From assembly GCF_019285775.1 (NCBI RefSeq), contig NZ_CP079105.1, positions 1,240,001 to 1,304,000 of the forward strand: a DNA stretch of 64,000 nt, in the 5' to 3' direction. Below are positions 1 to 9,909 of this stretch, one piece after another. Below the pieces are notes generated by a model. It ran no database searches, was not told the DNA's origin, and saw nothing but the letters and a program-made list of their open reading frames with translations. The translations under genes and the position numbers were made by a program. Every line of letters begins with the position of its first letter. The stretch's first letter is position 1. Source of the stretch: Skermania piniformis (lineage in GTDB: Bacteria; Actinomycetota; Actinomycetes; Mycobacteriales; Mycobacteriaceae).

Positions 1-3000
1 CGGATCGACCTGCGGCTGTATCGGAAGTCCGACGCGGCGCGCGGCATGTGGCGACTGGGGGTATATCTGTCCGGCGCCGGGGTGTCGCTGAGTCGGGTGT
101 TGCCGATGCTGCAATGCCTCGGCGTCGAGGTGCTCGACGAACGGCCCTACGAGATCCGGCTCGCCGGTGCCGAGCACTGGATCTACGACTTCGGGCTGCG
201 CGCCGGGCAAGAGCTCCTGCGCGACGCCGTCGGACCGGATCTGGATCGTCAGCTCGAGGACGACGGTCGGGCCGTGCCGGCCGATGTGCCGCGCCGGTTC
301 ACCGAGGCGTTCGAGGCGATCTGGTACGGCCGGGCCGAGGCGGACACGTTCAACGAGCTGGTACTGCTGGCAGCGTTGGACTGGCGCCAGGTGAGCGTCC
401 TGCGCGCCTACGCCCGCTACCTGCGCCAAGCCGGGTTCCCGTACAGCCCGGAGAACATCGCTCGGGTGCTGTTATCCCATCCGGCGGCGGCGCGCCTGTT
501 CGTACAGCTCTTCGAGGCGATGTTCGATCCCGCGGCGTTCGATCCTGCGGCGTTCGATCCCGCGCATGCCGACGAGTTGGACGCGCAGCTGCGCGCGGTG
601 ATCGACCGGGTGGTCAGCCTGGACACCGACCGGATCCTGCGCGCGATCCTCAGCCTGATCCGGGCGACGCTGCGCACCAACTACTACGTCACGACACCCG
701 GCGGCGAGCCGCCGGAGGTGCTCTCGCTCAAGTTGGAGCCGGGCGAGATCGCCGAACTGCCGAAGCCGCGTCCCCGATTCGAGGTGTTCGTCTACGGGCC
801 GCAGGTCGAGGGGGTGCACCTGCGGTTCGGTTCGGTCGCGCGGGGCGGGCTGCGCTGGTCGGACCGGCAGGAGGACTTCCGCACCGAGGTGCTCGGCCTG
901 GTGAAAGCCCAAGCGGTGAAGAACGCGGTGATCGTGCCGGTCGGTGCGAAGGGGGGCTTCGTCGTCAAGCAGCCGCCGCGACCGACCGGCGACGCCGCCG
1001 CCGACCGAGCGGCGCAGCAGGCCGAAGGCGTCGCCAGCTACCGCCGGTTCATCTCCGGCCTGTTGGATGTGACCGATAACGTCGATCTCGCCACCAATGC
1101 CGTCGTTCCCCCCGCCCGGGTGGTCCGCCGAGACGGCGACGACACCTATCTGGTGGTGGCCGCCGACAAGGGCACCGCGACGTTCTCCGACATCGCCAAC
1201 GAAGTGGCCGGCCGGTACCGATTCTGGTTGGGTGATGCGTTCGCGTCCGGCGGTTCGGCCGGCTACGACCACAAAGCGATGGGGATCACCGCCAAAGGTG
1301 CCTGGGAGGCGGTGAAGCGGCACTTCCGGGAAATGGACATCGACACCCAGACCGAGGATTTCACCGTCGTCGGGGTCGGCGACATGAGCGGCGACGTCTT
1401 CGGCAACGGGATGCTGCTGTCCCGGCACATCAAATTGGTTGCGGCGTTCGACCACCGGCACATCTTCGTCGACCCGGACCCGGATGCCGCCGCCTCGTTC
1501 GCCGAGCGGCAGCGGATGTTCGCGTTGCCGCGCTCGTCCTGGGACGACTACGACCGGACCCGGATCAGTCCGGGTGGCGGCGTCTGGGACCGGACGGTGA
1601 AATCGATCCCGATCAGTCCGCAGATGCGGTCGGCGCTCGGCCTGGCCGATGACGTGACCACCCTCGCGCCGCCGGAGCTGGTCCGGGCGATCCTGCTCGC
1701 TCCGGCCGATCTGCTGTGGAACGGAGGTATCGGCACCTACATCAAGGCGAGCGCCGAATCGAACGCCGAGGTGGGCGACAAATCCAACGACGCCGTTCGG
1801 GTCGACGGAAATCAGTTGCGGGTCAAGGTTATCGGCGAGGGTGGCAATCTCGGGGCGACCGCCCGGGGCCGGATCGAGTTCTGCCTGGCCGGCGGCCGGA
1901 TGAACACCGACGCGCTGGACAACTCGGCCGGGGTGGACTGCTCCGACCACGAGGTGAACATCAAGGTGTTGCTCGACCGGCTCGTCTCGGCCGGCCAACT
2001 CGACGCCGAGCAGCGCAACCCGCTGTTGGCCTCGATGACCGACGAGGTCGCCCGGCTGGTACTGCAGGACAACATCGCCCAGAACGACCTGATCGGGATC
2101 GAGCGCTCGAATGCACTCAGCATGCTCGCGGTACACGGCCGGCTGATCACGAACCTGGTCGCGACCCGCGGACTGGACCTGGAGCTGGAGGCGTTGCCGG
2201 GGCCGGAAGAGATCACCCGCCGCGGCGCGGCCGGCGGTGGGCTCACCTCGCCGGAGCTGGCCAATCTGCTCGCGCATGTGAAGCTGGCGCTCAAGGACGA
2301 CCTGCTGGCCGGTGACCTGCCGGACGCCCCGGTGTTCGCCCGGCGACTGCCGGAGTACTTCCCGAGCGAACTGCGGGGACGCTTCGCCGGGGCGATCGCC
2401 GACCATCCACTGCACCGCGAGATCACCACCACGGTGTTGGTGAACGATATGGTCGACCTCGGTGGGATCAGCTACGCGTTCCGGTTGTTCGAGGAGACCG
2501 GGGTGAGCACGGGGGACGCGGTCCGGGCATTCGCCGCGGCCGTGGAGATCTTCGATCTGCGCGCGTTGTGGGCGCAGATTCGCGACGCCGATGCGCCGAC
2601 GTCGATCCGGGACGAGCTGGAGCTGGAGACCAAACGCACGCTGGACCGGACTTCGCGGTGGCTGTTGACGCACCGACCGCAACCGCTCGCCGTCGGTGCC
2701 GAGATCCAGCGCTACGCCGGCCGTGCCTCCTGGCTCGGCTCGGATGTGCCCGGCTGGGTGTGTGGCGGGCAGCTGCAGCGGATGCAGCAGCGGATCGACG
2801 AGGTGGTGTCCCGCGGCGCCCCACGCGCCTTGGCCGAACAGGTATTCCTGCTGCTCAACAAGTTTCCGCTGCTCGATGTCATCGACATCGCCGACATCAC
2901 CGATCGGGACGCGGCCGAGGTCGGCGCGCTCTACTACTTGTTGGACGATCATCTGGGCGTCGACCGTCTGCTGGTGGCGGTCACGAAGCTGAAGCGCGGT

Positions 3001-3282
3001 GATCGCTGGCATGCGCTGGCTCGGCTCGCGCTGCGCGACGACCTGTACGCGTCGCTGCGATCGTTGACCATCGACGTACTGGCCGCGGGGGAGCCCGGGC
3101 AGCCGGCCGGCGCCGTCATCGCCGAGTGGGAATCGTCCAACCGGTCTCGGCTCAGCCGCGCTCGGACCGCGCTCGACGAGATCTTCGCGACCGGCTCGGT
3201 CGACCTCGCGACCCTGTCGGTGGCCGCCCGTCAGGTGCGCAGCATGGTCAGCGGCAGTCGGGGGGCGGAGGGCTCGTGGTGA
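1..3282 (+). CDS. gdh: NAD-specific glutamate dehydrogenase, C-terminal part (5' end outside window)
   Basis: Large-type NAD-dependent glutamate dehydrogenase, a cytosolic enzyme that deaminates glutamate to 2-oxoglutarate and ammonium. The frame is open from base 1, so about 1,093 C-terminal residues are present of a family protein of about 1,600; the N-terminal regulatory region lies outside. The catalytic core is recognisable near residues 280-325 of the visible part (GGLRWSDR, then [15 protein letters not shown]) and the NAD-domain run [11 protein letters not shown] follows near 570. Position and neighbours match M. tuberculosis Rv2476c. A short in-frame tandem repeat (FDPAA) sits near residues 175-189. 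The family identification is secure; only the start is missing. Confidence 0.95.
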   Translation, partial: RIDLRLYRKSDAARGMWRLGVYLSGAGVSLSRVLPMLQCLGVEVLDERPYEIRLAGAEHWIYDFGLRAGQELLRDAVGPDLDRQLEDDGRAVPADVPRRFTEAFEAIWYGRAEADTFNELVLLAALDWRQVSVLRAYARYLRQAGFPYSPENIARVLLSHPAAARLFVQLFEAMFDPAAFDPAAFDPAHADELDAQLRAVIDRVVSLDTDRILRAILSLIRATLRTNYYVTTPGGEPPEVLSLKLEPGEIAELPKPRPRFEVFVYGPQVEGVHLRFGSVARGGLRWSDRQEDFRTEVLGLVKAQAVKNAVIVPVGAKGGFVVKQPPRPTGDAAADRAAQQAEGVASYRRFISGLLDVTDNVDLATNAVVPPARVVRRDGDDTYLVVAADKGTATFSDIANEVAGRYRFWLGDAFASGGSAGYDHKAMGITAKGAWEAVKRHFREMDIDTQTEDFTVVGVGDMSGDVFGNGMLLSRHIKLVAAFDHRHIFVDPDPDAAASFAERQRMFALPRSSWDDYDRTRISPGGGVWDRTVKSIPISPQMRSALGLADDVTTLAPPELVRAILLAPADLLWNGGIGTYIKASAESNAEVGDKSNDAVRVDGNQLRVKVIGEGGNLGATARGRIEFCLAGGRMNTDALDNSAGVDCSDHEVNIKVLLDRLVSAGQLDAEQRNPLLASMTDEVARLVLQDNIAQNDLIGIERSNALSMLAVHGRLITNLVATRGLDLELEALPGPEEITRRGAAGGGLTSPELANLLAHVKLALKDDLLAGDLPDAPVFARRLPEYFPSELRGRFAGAIADHPLHREITTTVLVNDMVDLGGISYAFRLFEETGVSTGDAVRAFAAAVEIFDLRALWAQIRDADAPTSIRDELELETKRTLDRTSRWLLTHRPQPLAVGAEIQRYAGRASWLGSDVPGWVCGGQLQRMQQRIDEVVSRGAPRALAEQVFLLLNKFPLLDVIDIADITDRDAAEVGALYYLLDDHLGVDRLLVAVTKLKRGDRWHALARLALRDDLYASLRSLTIDVLAAGEPGQPAGAVIAEWESSNRSRLSRARTALDEIFATGSVDLATLSVAARQVRSMVSGSRGAEGSW
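523..567 (+). repeat. 15-bp in-frame tandem repeat inside gdh (about 3 units)
   Basis: Units TTCGATCCCGCGGCG, TTCGATCCTGCGGCG and TTCGATCCCGCGCAT lie head to tail and encode [15 protein letters not shown]. The repeat is a whole number of codons, so copy-number change would keep the frame. It is seen directly; any functional meaning is unknown. Confidence 0.8.
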
Positions 3283-3295
3283 CCCGCAGCCGGCA

Positions 3296-3964
3296 GTGGT
3301 GACCGATCGTGGGCTGTGGATCGCCCACCGTGATGATCGGGCGGACCTGGCCGGCTTCGTCGCAGCGGCGTTGCGAATCGATGCAGCGGCGGTTATCCGG
3401 CTCCGCGCTCGCCCGGACGGCCGGGTCGCCGCGTGGGCCGGGACCGGTTTGGACGTACTCGCAACTCGGGCGGTGCGTGCTCGACTGCAGCCGGGTGACG
3501 TGACCGCGGCCGCTGCCACCCTGGCTGCGGGCCTGCGGGACGACCCGGGAGTCGGGCCCGGCGACGCGGTAGACCTGGGTTACCCGATGGAATCGGCCTG
3601 GCGCGGCGCTTTGCCGCCGGAGCGGGGATTCCGACCGATCGACGACATTCCGGCACGCATGGTGATCGAGCTGGCCGACCGCGGCGCCGGGGTGGTTCGT
3701 GGCCTGCCCGGCGGGCCTGGTCCGCCCACCGCCCTGCTGAATCAGCATGTGCTCTCGGTCACCGGCCCCGGCGGTGCCGCCGACATCCCGTTGCGCGTCG
3801 TGTTCGCACTGGTGGCGATGAGATTTCTGCCCCAGGCGGCCGAGGGCGTCGACCCGGCCGAACGGGTTCGGGTCCGGGTCACCGACGCGTGGTTGCGCCT
3901 GGACGCCCGATACGGAGCGGTGACTCGCCGCCGGGACGGTGGTCTGCCATTGCTGATCGGGTAG
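3296..3964 (+). CDS. Conserved hypothetical protein (Rv2474c-like by position)
   Basis: A 222-residue soluble protein with no recognised catalytic motif, signal peptide or membrane segment. It starts with tandem GTG codons 13 bp after the gdh stop, so it is probably co-transcribed with gdh. Its length and place after gdh resemble the conserved mycobacterial hypothetical Rv2474c; that link rests on position and length only. Its last 86 bases are also the coding end of the convergent PAS-GGDEF-EAL gene. No function is proposed. Confidence 0.7.
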   Translation: MVTDRGLWIAHRDDRADLAGFVAAALRIDAAAVIRLRARPDGRVAAWAGTGLDVLATRAVRARLQPGDVTAAAATLAAGLRDDPGVGPGDAVDLGYPMESAWRGALPPERGFRPIDDIPARMVIELADRGAGVVRGLPGGPGPPTALLNQHVLSVTGPGGAADIPLRVVFALVAMRFLPQAAEGVDPAERVRVRVTDAWLRLDARYGAVTRRRDGGLPLLIG

Positions 3965-6461
3965 CTGCCGTCGCCGGCACCCACGCCGCCCGATTGCGTG
4001 ACCTACTCCAGCGCAGGAGCTTGTCGAGATCGAGTGCCGGCTGCCACAGATAGCCCTGACCGAACTGCGTGCCGGCGCCGGCCACGGTCTGCGATTCGGC
4101 GGTGCGCTCGATGCCCTCGGCAATCACGTCCAGGTCCAGCGCCCGGGCCATCGCCAGCGCAGCGGTCAGCATCGCCGACAGCTGCGGCTGGTCCCGGGTG
4201 GTTGCCGCGACCACCACCGACCGGTCGATCTTGACCAAGCCCAGGTCGAGGTCGCGAAGCTGCGCCAGGCTGGACCAGCCGGTCCCGAAATCGTCCAACG
4301 CGACCCGCGCGCCGAGTTCGGTGAGCCGCTGTACGGCGCCCAGAATGTGTGGCTCGGGCACGACCTGCTCGTTGATCTCCAGCACCAGCCGTGCCGGGTC
4401 CAGTCCACTGCGGTCGAGTGCCGCCGCGATCTGCTCCGGCAGTTCCGGATCGGCCAGGTCGGCCGACGTCAGGTTCACCGAGACCCAGCCGAGATCCGGC
4501 TGGTCGGCGAAATCGGCGCAGGCCCGTTCCACCATCAGCATCGCCAGATCGGTGAGCAAGCCCAGCGCCTCCAGGTGCGGCAAGAACTCGGCCGGCGACA
4601 GCTCACCACCGTCCGGCGCCGGCATCCGGGCCAGTGCCTCGGCCCCGATCATCCGTTCCGAGTCGAGTGCGACGATCGGCTGATAGCGGACCAGCACCTC
4701 GCCCTGCCGAATCAGCGTACGGAGGTAGCCGGCCAGATCGGCGCGCTCGCGCTGGGACGCTCGTAGCTGGTTGGTATATCGCTCGATCCGGTTCCGCCCG
4801 AACCGCTTCGCCTGGTAGAGGGCGAGGTCGCCGTCGATCAGCAGTTGCGAGATGTCGTCGCTGTCCGCGGTCGACTCGACCAGGCCGATCGAGCAGGTGA
4901 CGGTGAGCGTGATGTCGTGTGATATCACCGGTTCGGCCAGCGTGCGCCGAATCCGCTCCGCCCATTCGTCGGGCGGATCCGGCTGGTCGGCGAACGGTCG
5001 CAACAGGACGAACTCGTCGCTGCCCAGCCGGGCGACGAGGTCGTTCGGTCCGCTCTCGGCGCGCAGCCGGTCGGCGACCGTCCGCAGGACGGTGTCGCCC
5101 ACCTGATGGCCGAGCGAGTCGTTGATGCGTTTGAATGCGTCCAGGTCGACCCAGAGCACCGCCAGATGTCGCCCGTCGAGCCGGCGCTCGGTCAGCACCT
5201 GCGCAGCCCGCTCGATGAACCCGCTGCGGCTCAGCAAACCGCTCAATTCGTCGTGGTCGGCACGCCACCGCAATCGTCGGTTCAGTTCGCGGATAGCCTG
5301 CTCACCGGCCCGACGTTCGGTGACATCGGTGTGCATGCCGACGATCCGACGCGCCCGGCCGTCCGCGTCGCGCTCGATCACCTGGCCGCGTGCCGACATC
5401 CAGCGCCAGGATCCGTCCTTGGTTTCCATCCGGTGCTCGAAGGCATAGTCCGGCCGGCGGCCCGCGACGCACAACCCGATCTGTTCGAGGCACGCCGACA
5501 GATCGTCCGGGTGCACCCGGTTCGTCCATTCGGCGGGGGTACCGCCGACCTCGACGGTGTCGTAGCCGAGCATCTCGGCCCAGCGGCGGGAGTAGAAGAC
5601 TTCGCCGGTATCCAGATCCCAATCCCACAGTCCGTCCCCCGCACCGTCGATGGCGAACTGCCAGCGCGCTTCGCTGTGCTGCAACGCGGCCTCGGCCTTG
5701 CGGGTGTCGGTGACGTCACGGGAGATGCCGATGATGCCGATCACCGCACCTGCCGCATCCCGGTACGGCGCCTTGTTCGCCAGGTAGATGCGCGGCTCCC
5801 CGGCGACGACCGGATGTTCTTCGATCTCGGCCGGTCGCCCGCTGGCCATGATCCGGCGATCGTCGGCCATCGTGGACTCGGCGTGGTCCCCGGGCAAGAT
5901 CTCGCGGTCGTCGCGGCCGATGATCTCGGTCGGCGGCCGCCCGATCAACGCGGCGTCGGCGGCGTTGACGAACAGGTAGCGACCCGCCTCATCCTTGACG
6001 AACACCCGGTCCGGTGCGGCGTCCATCACCGCGTTCAGCAGATCGTTGCGGTTGCGGATCGCCTCCTCCGCGGCCACCCGCGCGGTGATCTCGCGAGCCA
6101 TCCCGAAGAACACCTTTCGGTCGTCGATCAGCTGGCAGGCCAGGTTCATCTCGACCGGGAACAGCGTGCCGTCTTTGCGGCGATAGCGGGTCCGGGTGAG
6201 AACCGAGTGACCGGGTTCGGTACCGGCGATGATCGCCATCGCTTCGGGCCGGCTGATCTCGGCTACGTCGGATATCTGCATACCGAGCAGTTCGGCCCGG
6301 GTGAACCCGGTTTTCCTGCAGGTAGCCCGATTGACGTCGGTGATCAGTCCGCGGTCGTCGTGCAGCACGAACGCATCCGTCGAATGTTCGATGAAGCGTC
6401 GGTAACCCGCTGCGTCCACCAATGGTTGCTCGATCGGAGCAGGGTCGGACGAATCCGGCAT
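3879..6461 (-). CDS. PAS-PAS-PAS-GGDEF-EAL cyclic-di-GMP signalling protein
   Basis: An 860-residue protein predicted to make and/or degrade cyclic di-GMP. Three PAS/PAC sensor modules fill roughly residues 20-385, a GGDEF domain 400-555 and an EAL domain 570-815. The GGDEF signature reads GSDEF and the usual inhibitory RxxD before it is GPND, so cyclase activity and feedback control are uncertain. EAL residues look intact: EALARM, LEINE, DDFGTGWSS, AEGIE and a late Gln in GYLWQP. No membrane segment is evident, so sensing is probably cytosolic. A GGAGG lies about 10 bases before the ATG. About 40 residues after the EAL domain are an odd Arg-rich tail that runs into the convergent gene at 3296-3964. 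Confidence 0.93.
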   Translation of the reverse strand: MPDSSDPAPIEQPLVDAAGYRRFIEHSTDAFVLHDDRGLITDVNRATCRKTGFTRAELLGMQISDVAEISRPEAMAIIAGTEPGHSVLTRTRYRRKDGTLFPVEMNLACQLIDDRKVFFGMAREITARVAAEEAIRNRNDLLNAVMDAAPDRVFVKDEAGRYLFVNAADAALIGRPPTEIIGRDDREILPGDHAESTMADDRRIMASGRPAEIEEHPVVAGEPRIYLANKAPYRDAAGAVIGIIGISRDVTDTRKAEAALQHSEARWQFAIDGAGDGLWDWDLDTGEVFYSRRWAEMLGYDTVEVGGTPAEWTNRVHPDDLSACLEQIGLCVAGRRPDYAFEHRMETKDGSWRWMSARGQVIERDADGRARRIVGMHTDVTERRAGEQAIRELNRRLRWRADHDELSGLLSRSGFIERAAQVLTERRLDGRHLAVLWVDLDAFKRINDSLGHQVGDTVLRTVADRLRAESGPNDLVARLGSDEFVLLRPFADQPDPPDEWAERIRRTLAEPVISHDITLTVTCSIGLVESTADSDDISQLLIDGDLALYQAKRFGRNRIERYTNQLRASQRERADLAGYLRTLIRQGEVLVRYQPIVALDSERMIGAEALARMPAPDGGELSPAEFLPHLEALGLLTDLAMLMVERACADFADQPDLGWVSVNLTSADLADPELPEQIAAALDRSGLDPARLVLEINEQVVPEPHILGAVQRLTELGARVALDDFGTGWSSLAQLRDLDLGLVKIDRSVVVAATTRDQPQLSAMLTAALAMARALDLDVIAEGIERTAESQTVAGAGTQFGQGYLWQPALDLDKLLRWSRSRNRAAWVPATAATRSAMADHRPGGESPLRIGRPGATTRR

Positions 6462-6719
6462 GGGCGGTCAGCCTCCACGGTGCATCACCAGCCAATCTCG
6501 AACGTCCCCGACCGGTTCCTACCAGAACATGGCACGACCCGCAGGACACCGCGGTCCGACTACACACTATCGTGACCGTGCTGCCCCAGCCCGGGTTCGT
6601 AGCCGAGTGGCCGGGCCGAACGGCGATATCCAGTGGGAGTTGCTCACCAGTAACCGCCTTCTCACCCAGGATAACCCGGAGTGTCGTGCGTCAGGTCGGT
6701 CGGCGGGCAGAACGAGCGC

Positions 6720-8324
6720 TCACACCAGCCATGCCGCCGCGTCCGGCGGGATGTACCCGGCGGTTATGGGACCGCTGCTCAGCAGGATTTCTCCTGGTGG
6801 CACCGGCACCGGCTCGGTGCCGGCGTTGAGGATGCAGGTCAGCCCGCCGGTCCGGCGAAAGGTCAGGGTGCCGGGTGGTCCGTCGTACCACTCCAGGCCA
6901 CCGGAGCACTCCGGCCGGCGCCGCCGCAGATCGATGGCGGTGCGGTACAGCGACAGCATCGACGCGGTGTTGCTCAACTGATGCTCGACGGTGACGGCCG
7001 CCCACTGCGTCGGCATCGGCAACCACGGGGTACCGGTGGTGAAGCCGAACGGAGGCAACCGGCCCTCCCATGGCAGCGGTACTCGGCAACCGTCGCGGCC
7101 ACGTTCGGTGTGCCCCGACCGCTCCCAGACCGGATCTTGCAGGACCTCGTCGGGCAGGTCGACATTGGGCAGGCCCAATTCGCCGCCGTTGTAGACGAAC
7201 ACGGCACCCGGCAGCGCCAGCTCGACCAGCGCCAGCGCCCCGGCGCGCGCCAGCCCCGTCGGACCGTCGCCGTACCGGGTGACTTCGCGTTCGACGTCGT
7301 GATTGGACAGCGTCCAGGTAGGGATGCCGCCGACCGGTGCCACGGCGGCCAGCGAGTTGGTGATCGCGGCCCGGAACTCGGCGGCGTCGTAGCCCGCCTC
7401 GGCGAGCCGGAAGTTGAACGCCAAGTGCAGTTCGTCGGGCCGTACGTACCGCCCGAACCGCTCGTTGTCGGCCACCCACACCTCGCCGATCGCGATTCGG
7501 CCCGGATATTCGTCGAGTACCCGGCGGATCGCCCGATGGATCTCGTGCACCCCGTCGTCGTCGAATCGGGGATCGGCGGCGTTGTGCCCGAGCAGCCGGT
7601 TGTCGGCGATCTGCATGTCGGTGAGCTCGGCCGGCTTCGCCATGCCGTGTGCCACGTCGATCCGGAACCCGTCGATGCCGCGGTCCAGCCAGAACCGCAG
7701 GGTGTGTTCCAGATCGGCCAGAACTTCCGGGTTCGCCCAGTTCAGGTCCGGTTGTTCCGGCGCAAAAAGGTGCAGGTACCACTGGCCGGGGGTGCCGTCC
7801 GGCTCGGTCACCCGGGTCCACGCCGGACCGCCGAACACACTGGGCCAGTTGGTCGGTGGTTGGTCGCCGGTCGGACCGCGGCCGTCCCGGAAGAGGTAAC
7901 GAGCCCGTTCCGGACTTCCCGGCGGCGTTGTCAGCGCCGCCTGGAACCAGGGGTGCGCACAGCTCGTGTGGTTGGGTACCAGGTCCATCGTGACCCGGAT
8001 GCCGCGGCCGTGCGCCTGGGCGATCAGTGCATCCATCGCGGCCAGATCGCCGAACAGCGGATCGATGTCACGCGGGTCGCTGACGTCGTATCCGCCGTCG
8101 GCCATCGGCGAGCGAGTAACCGGGCAGATCCAGAGGGCGTCCACGCCGACGAGCTCCAGGTAGCCGAGCCTGTCCCGGATTCCGTCCAGATCGCCGACTC
8201 CGTTGCCGTCCGAGTCGGCGAACGAGCGGGGATAGATCTGGTAGAAGACGGCATCGTGCCACCAGGCGGACATCTGCTGCTGCGGTTCGGCCACGCGGTC
8301 ATGGTGCCAAATCACGGCACGCAC
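6720..8324 (-). CDS. aglA: Alpha-glucosidase, GH13 family
   Basis: A 534-residue GH13 enzyme expected to hydrolyse alpha-glucosidic bonds of short oligosaccharides such as maltose, isomaltose or trehalose-type sugars. GH13 signatures occur in order: DAVFYQIYPRSF at the N terminus, DLVPNHTS, GFRIDVAHG with the catalytic Asp, AIGEVW with the acid/base Glu, and LSNHDVER with the stabilising Asp. The start is uncertain: GTG at 8324, GTG at 8294 or ATG at 8273 are all in frame and none has a strong ribosome site; family members usually begin shortly before WWHDAVFYQ. The gene precedes the PAS-GGDEF-EAL gene on the same strand with a 258-bp gap holding nothing recognisable. It matches Rv2471 (aglA) by position. 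Confidence 0.92.
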   Translation of the reverse strand: MRAVIWHHDRVAEPQQQMSAWWHDAVFYQIYPRSFADSDGNGVGDLDGIRDRLGYLELVGVDALWICPVTRSPMADGGYDVSDPRDIDPLFGDLAAMDALIAQAHGRGIRVTMDLVPNHTSCAHPWFQAALTTPPGSPERARYLFRDGRGPTGDQPPTNWPSVFGGPAWTRVTEPDGTPGQWYLHLFAPEQPDLNWANPEVLADLEHTLRFWLDRGIDGFRIDVAHGMAKPAELTDMQIADNRLLGHNAADPRFDDDGVHEIHRAIRRVLDEYPGRIAIGEVWVADNERFGRYVRPDELHLAFNFRLAEAGYDAAEFRAAITNSLAAVAPVGGIPTWTLSNHDVEREVTRYGDGPTGLARAGALALVELALPGAVFVYNGGELGLPNVDLPDEVLQDPVWERSGHTERGRDGCRVPLPWEGRLPPFGFTTGTPWLPMPTQWAAVTVEHQLSNTASMLSLYRTAIDLRRRRPECSGGLEWYDGPPGTLTFRRTGGLTCILNAGTEPVPVPPGEILLSSGPITAGYIPPDAAAWLV

Positions 8325-8340
8325 CGCCGCGAGCGGACGT

Positions 8341-8751
8341 TCAGAACGGTGAGTTGACCAGCGACGCTGCGGCCATCTCGAAATAGCCGATCAGGCGCTT
8401 GCGGGCCTGGTCGTCGAGGGTGTCCCGATCGATCGCGTCGACCGCGACGTGCATGCACCGCAGCCAGGCGTCACGTTCGATCGGGGTGATCCGGAACGGC
8501 ACGTGGCGCATCCGCAACCGCGGATGGCCGCGCTCGGTCGAGTAGGTGTGCGGGCCACCCCAGTACTGCTCGAGGAACATCCGCAACCGCCGTTCGGCGG
8601 GTCCGAGGTCCTGCTCGGGATAGAGCGGTCGCAGTATCTCGTCGGCGGCCACCTCTCGATAGAAGTGGGATACCAGACGTCGGAAAGTCTCGGCACCCCC
8701 CACCGCGTCGTAGAAGGTCTGTTCGGGTCGGCCCGCCTCGGTTTCGCTCAT
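8341..8751 (-). CDS. glbO: Group II truncated haemoglobin
   Basis: A 136-residue globin of the TrHbO group, a haem protein that binds oxygen and is linked to respiration and redox defence in mycobacteria. The typical run YWGGPHTYS followed by [10 protein letters not shown] is present; it carries the G8-type Trp and the proximal histidine region. The length matches the family. It lies 16 bp upstream of the alpha-glucosidase start on the same strand, the order seen for glbO and aglA in mycobacteria. The ATG at 8751 is the only good start. Confidence 0.95.
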   Translation of the reverse strand: MSETEAGRPEQTFYDAVGGAETFRRLVSHFYREVAADEILRPLYPEQDLGPAERRLRMFLEQYWGGPHTYSTERGHPRLRMRHVPFRITPIERDAWLRCMHVAVDAIDRDTLDDQARKRLIGYFEMAAASLVNSPF

Positions 8752-8921
8752 GACGGAACCATTCTGCTCCTGTGGACTCTGCTTGTTGCGGCGACTCTGC
8801 TCGGACGGGCGGCACCCCGGCGTTCGTTCGACCGACGTTCATCCGGATCGGCTGCGCGTTGCGGACCGATGCAGGTGCATCCTGGCGTTATCCGTGGTGG
8901 ACTGGATCAACTCCTGGTACC

Positions 8922-8926
8922 GGAGG
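8922..8926 (+). promoter_or_regulatory. Ribosome binding site fixing the HNH gene start
   Basis: GGAGG lies six bases before the ATG at 8933. The reading frame is open further upstream (to 8750), but that part has cysteine- and arginine-rich composition and no ribosome site, so this site decides the start. Confidence 0.75.
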
Positions 8927-8932
8927 TCTGCG

Positions 8933-9577
8933 ATGAAAAATCGGCCGAGCGCCAACGAGAAGCGCACGCACCGACAACTCGTGCCCACCGACGTCCGTAG
9001 TCGCGGGTCGGGGGCTCCTCCGTTACATGTCTGCCCGGGCAATGGCGGCGACGTGCCGGCCTGGGTGAAGCGCCGGGTGTTGCTGCTCAACGCCACCTAC
9101 GAACCGCTCACCGCCTTACCGGTACGGCGAGCCGTCGTGCTCTTGGTCTGCGACAAGGCCGACGCGGTACACGCAGATCCGGATGGTCCGGTATTGCATT
9201 CGGCCGAATCGCAGGTATCTGTGCCGTCGGTGATCCGGCTCCGCACCTTCGTGCGGGTACCCTACCGGGCGCGGATCCCGATGACCCGGGCAGCCCTCAT
9301 GCACCGGGACCGATTCCGGTGCGCGTACTGCGGCGGCAAGGCCGAGACGATCGATCACGTGGTTCCGCGTAGCCGGGGCGGCGAGCACTCCTGGGAGAAC
9401 TGCGTCGCCAGCTGCGCGCCGTGCAACCATCGCAAGGCCGACCGGCTGCTGGGCGAGCTGGGTTGGACGTTGCGCGCAGCACTGGTTCCGCCGAGCGGGC
9501 CGCATTGGCGGCTGCTGGCCAGCACCACCGAACTGGATCCGACCTGGCTGCGATATCTCGGGGAGGGCGCTGCCTGA
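8933..9577 (+). CDS. HNH endonuclease family protein
   Basis: A 214-residue protein with a C-terminal HNH fold. Visible elements are a zinc-type CAYCGG, the metal-binding TIDHVVPRSRGG and a second SCAPCNHRKAD. The N-terminal half (VLLLNATYEPL, then RAVVLLVCDKADAV) is the conserved extension seen in actinobacterial HNH proteins such as Rv2469c. Family members cut DNA or serve in repair, restriction or phage biology, but the role of this conserved chromosomal subgroup is unknown to me. It is divergent from glbO; the 181-bp gap should hold both promoters. Confidence 0.9.
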   Translation: MKNRPSANEKRTHRQLVPTDVRSRGSGAPPLHVCPGNGGDVPAWVKRRVLLLNATYEPLTALPVRRAVVLLVCDKADAVHADPDGPVLHSAESQVSVPSVIRLRTFVRVPYRARIPMTRAALMHRDRFRCAYCGGKAETIDHVVPRSRGGEHSWENCVASCAPCNHRKADRLLGELGWTLRAALVPPSGPHWRLLASTTELDPTWLRYLGEGAA

Positions 9578-9651
9578 CCCGGGCGGGAGAACCGGGTCGG
9601 TCCGGCTCGGTACGGTGTCCTCACCGGCCGGGATGCATTACCGTCTGGTAG

Positions 9652-9909
9652 GTGAGCATTCTCCAGACGATGCTGATCTTCGGCGGGATCCCGCTGTTGA
9701 TCGTAGTTGTCCTCGCCGCGATGTCGATGCTGTTGAGCAGATCGACCATCGGGACGCACCCGCCTCGGTACCGGCTGGGTCAGCCCTGGACCCACCCCCC
9801 GGTGCTGTGGAGTGCGACCGATGAATCCACCACGCCGGGCCACGCCGCCCACCATGCCCTTACCTCGGGCGCTGATCTGATCGGAGACCGTGCTGATGGG
9901 AGCTGGTAG
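9652..9909 (+). CDS. ctaJ: CtaJ-like small subunit of the aa3 cytochrome c oxidase supercomplex
   Basis: An 85-residue protein with one membrane helix at about residues 6-28 and a conserved tail, HPPRYRLGQPWTHPPVLW. This architecture and its place between the HNH gene and the DUF5130 gene match the small accessory subunit CtaJ found in the mycobacterial III-IV respiratory supercomplex structures. It starts with GTG and has only a weak ribosome site. Its stop overlaps the start of the next gene, so the two are likely co-translated. The identification rests on the tail motif and synteny, recalled rather than searched. Confidence 0.7.
   Translation: MSILQTMLIFGGIPLLIVVVLAAMSMLLSRSTIGTHPPRYRLGQPWTHPPVLWSATDESTTPGHAAHHALTSGADLIGDRADGSW

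Noticed and set aside
472-3519. Minus-strand open frame of 1,015 codons opposite gdh
   Set aside because: It is antisense to a clearly recognised gene, has Arg/Gly/Val-rich composition with no domain, and arises from third-position GC bias.
5106-6575. Plus-strand open frame of 489 codons opposite the PAS-GGDEF-EAL gene
   Set aside because: Low-information translation with no motif; the minus strand has clear PAS, GGDEF and EAL signatures.
8750-8932. N-terminal extension of the HNH gene to 8750
   Set aside because: The extra 61 codons are Cys/Arg-rich noise, overlap the glbO start region and lack a ribosome site, while ATG 8933 has GGAGG.
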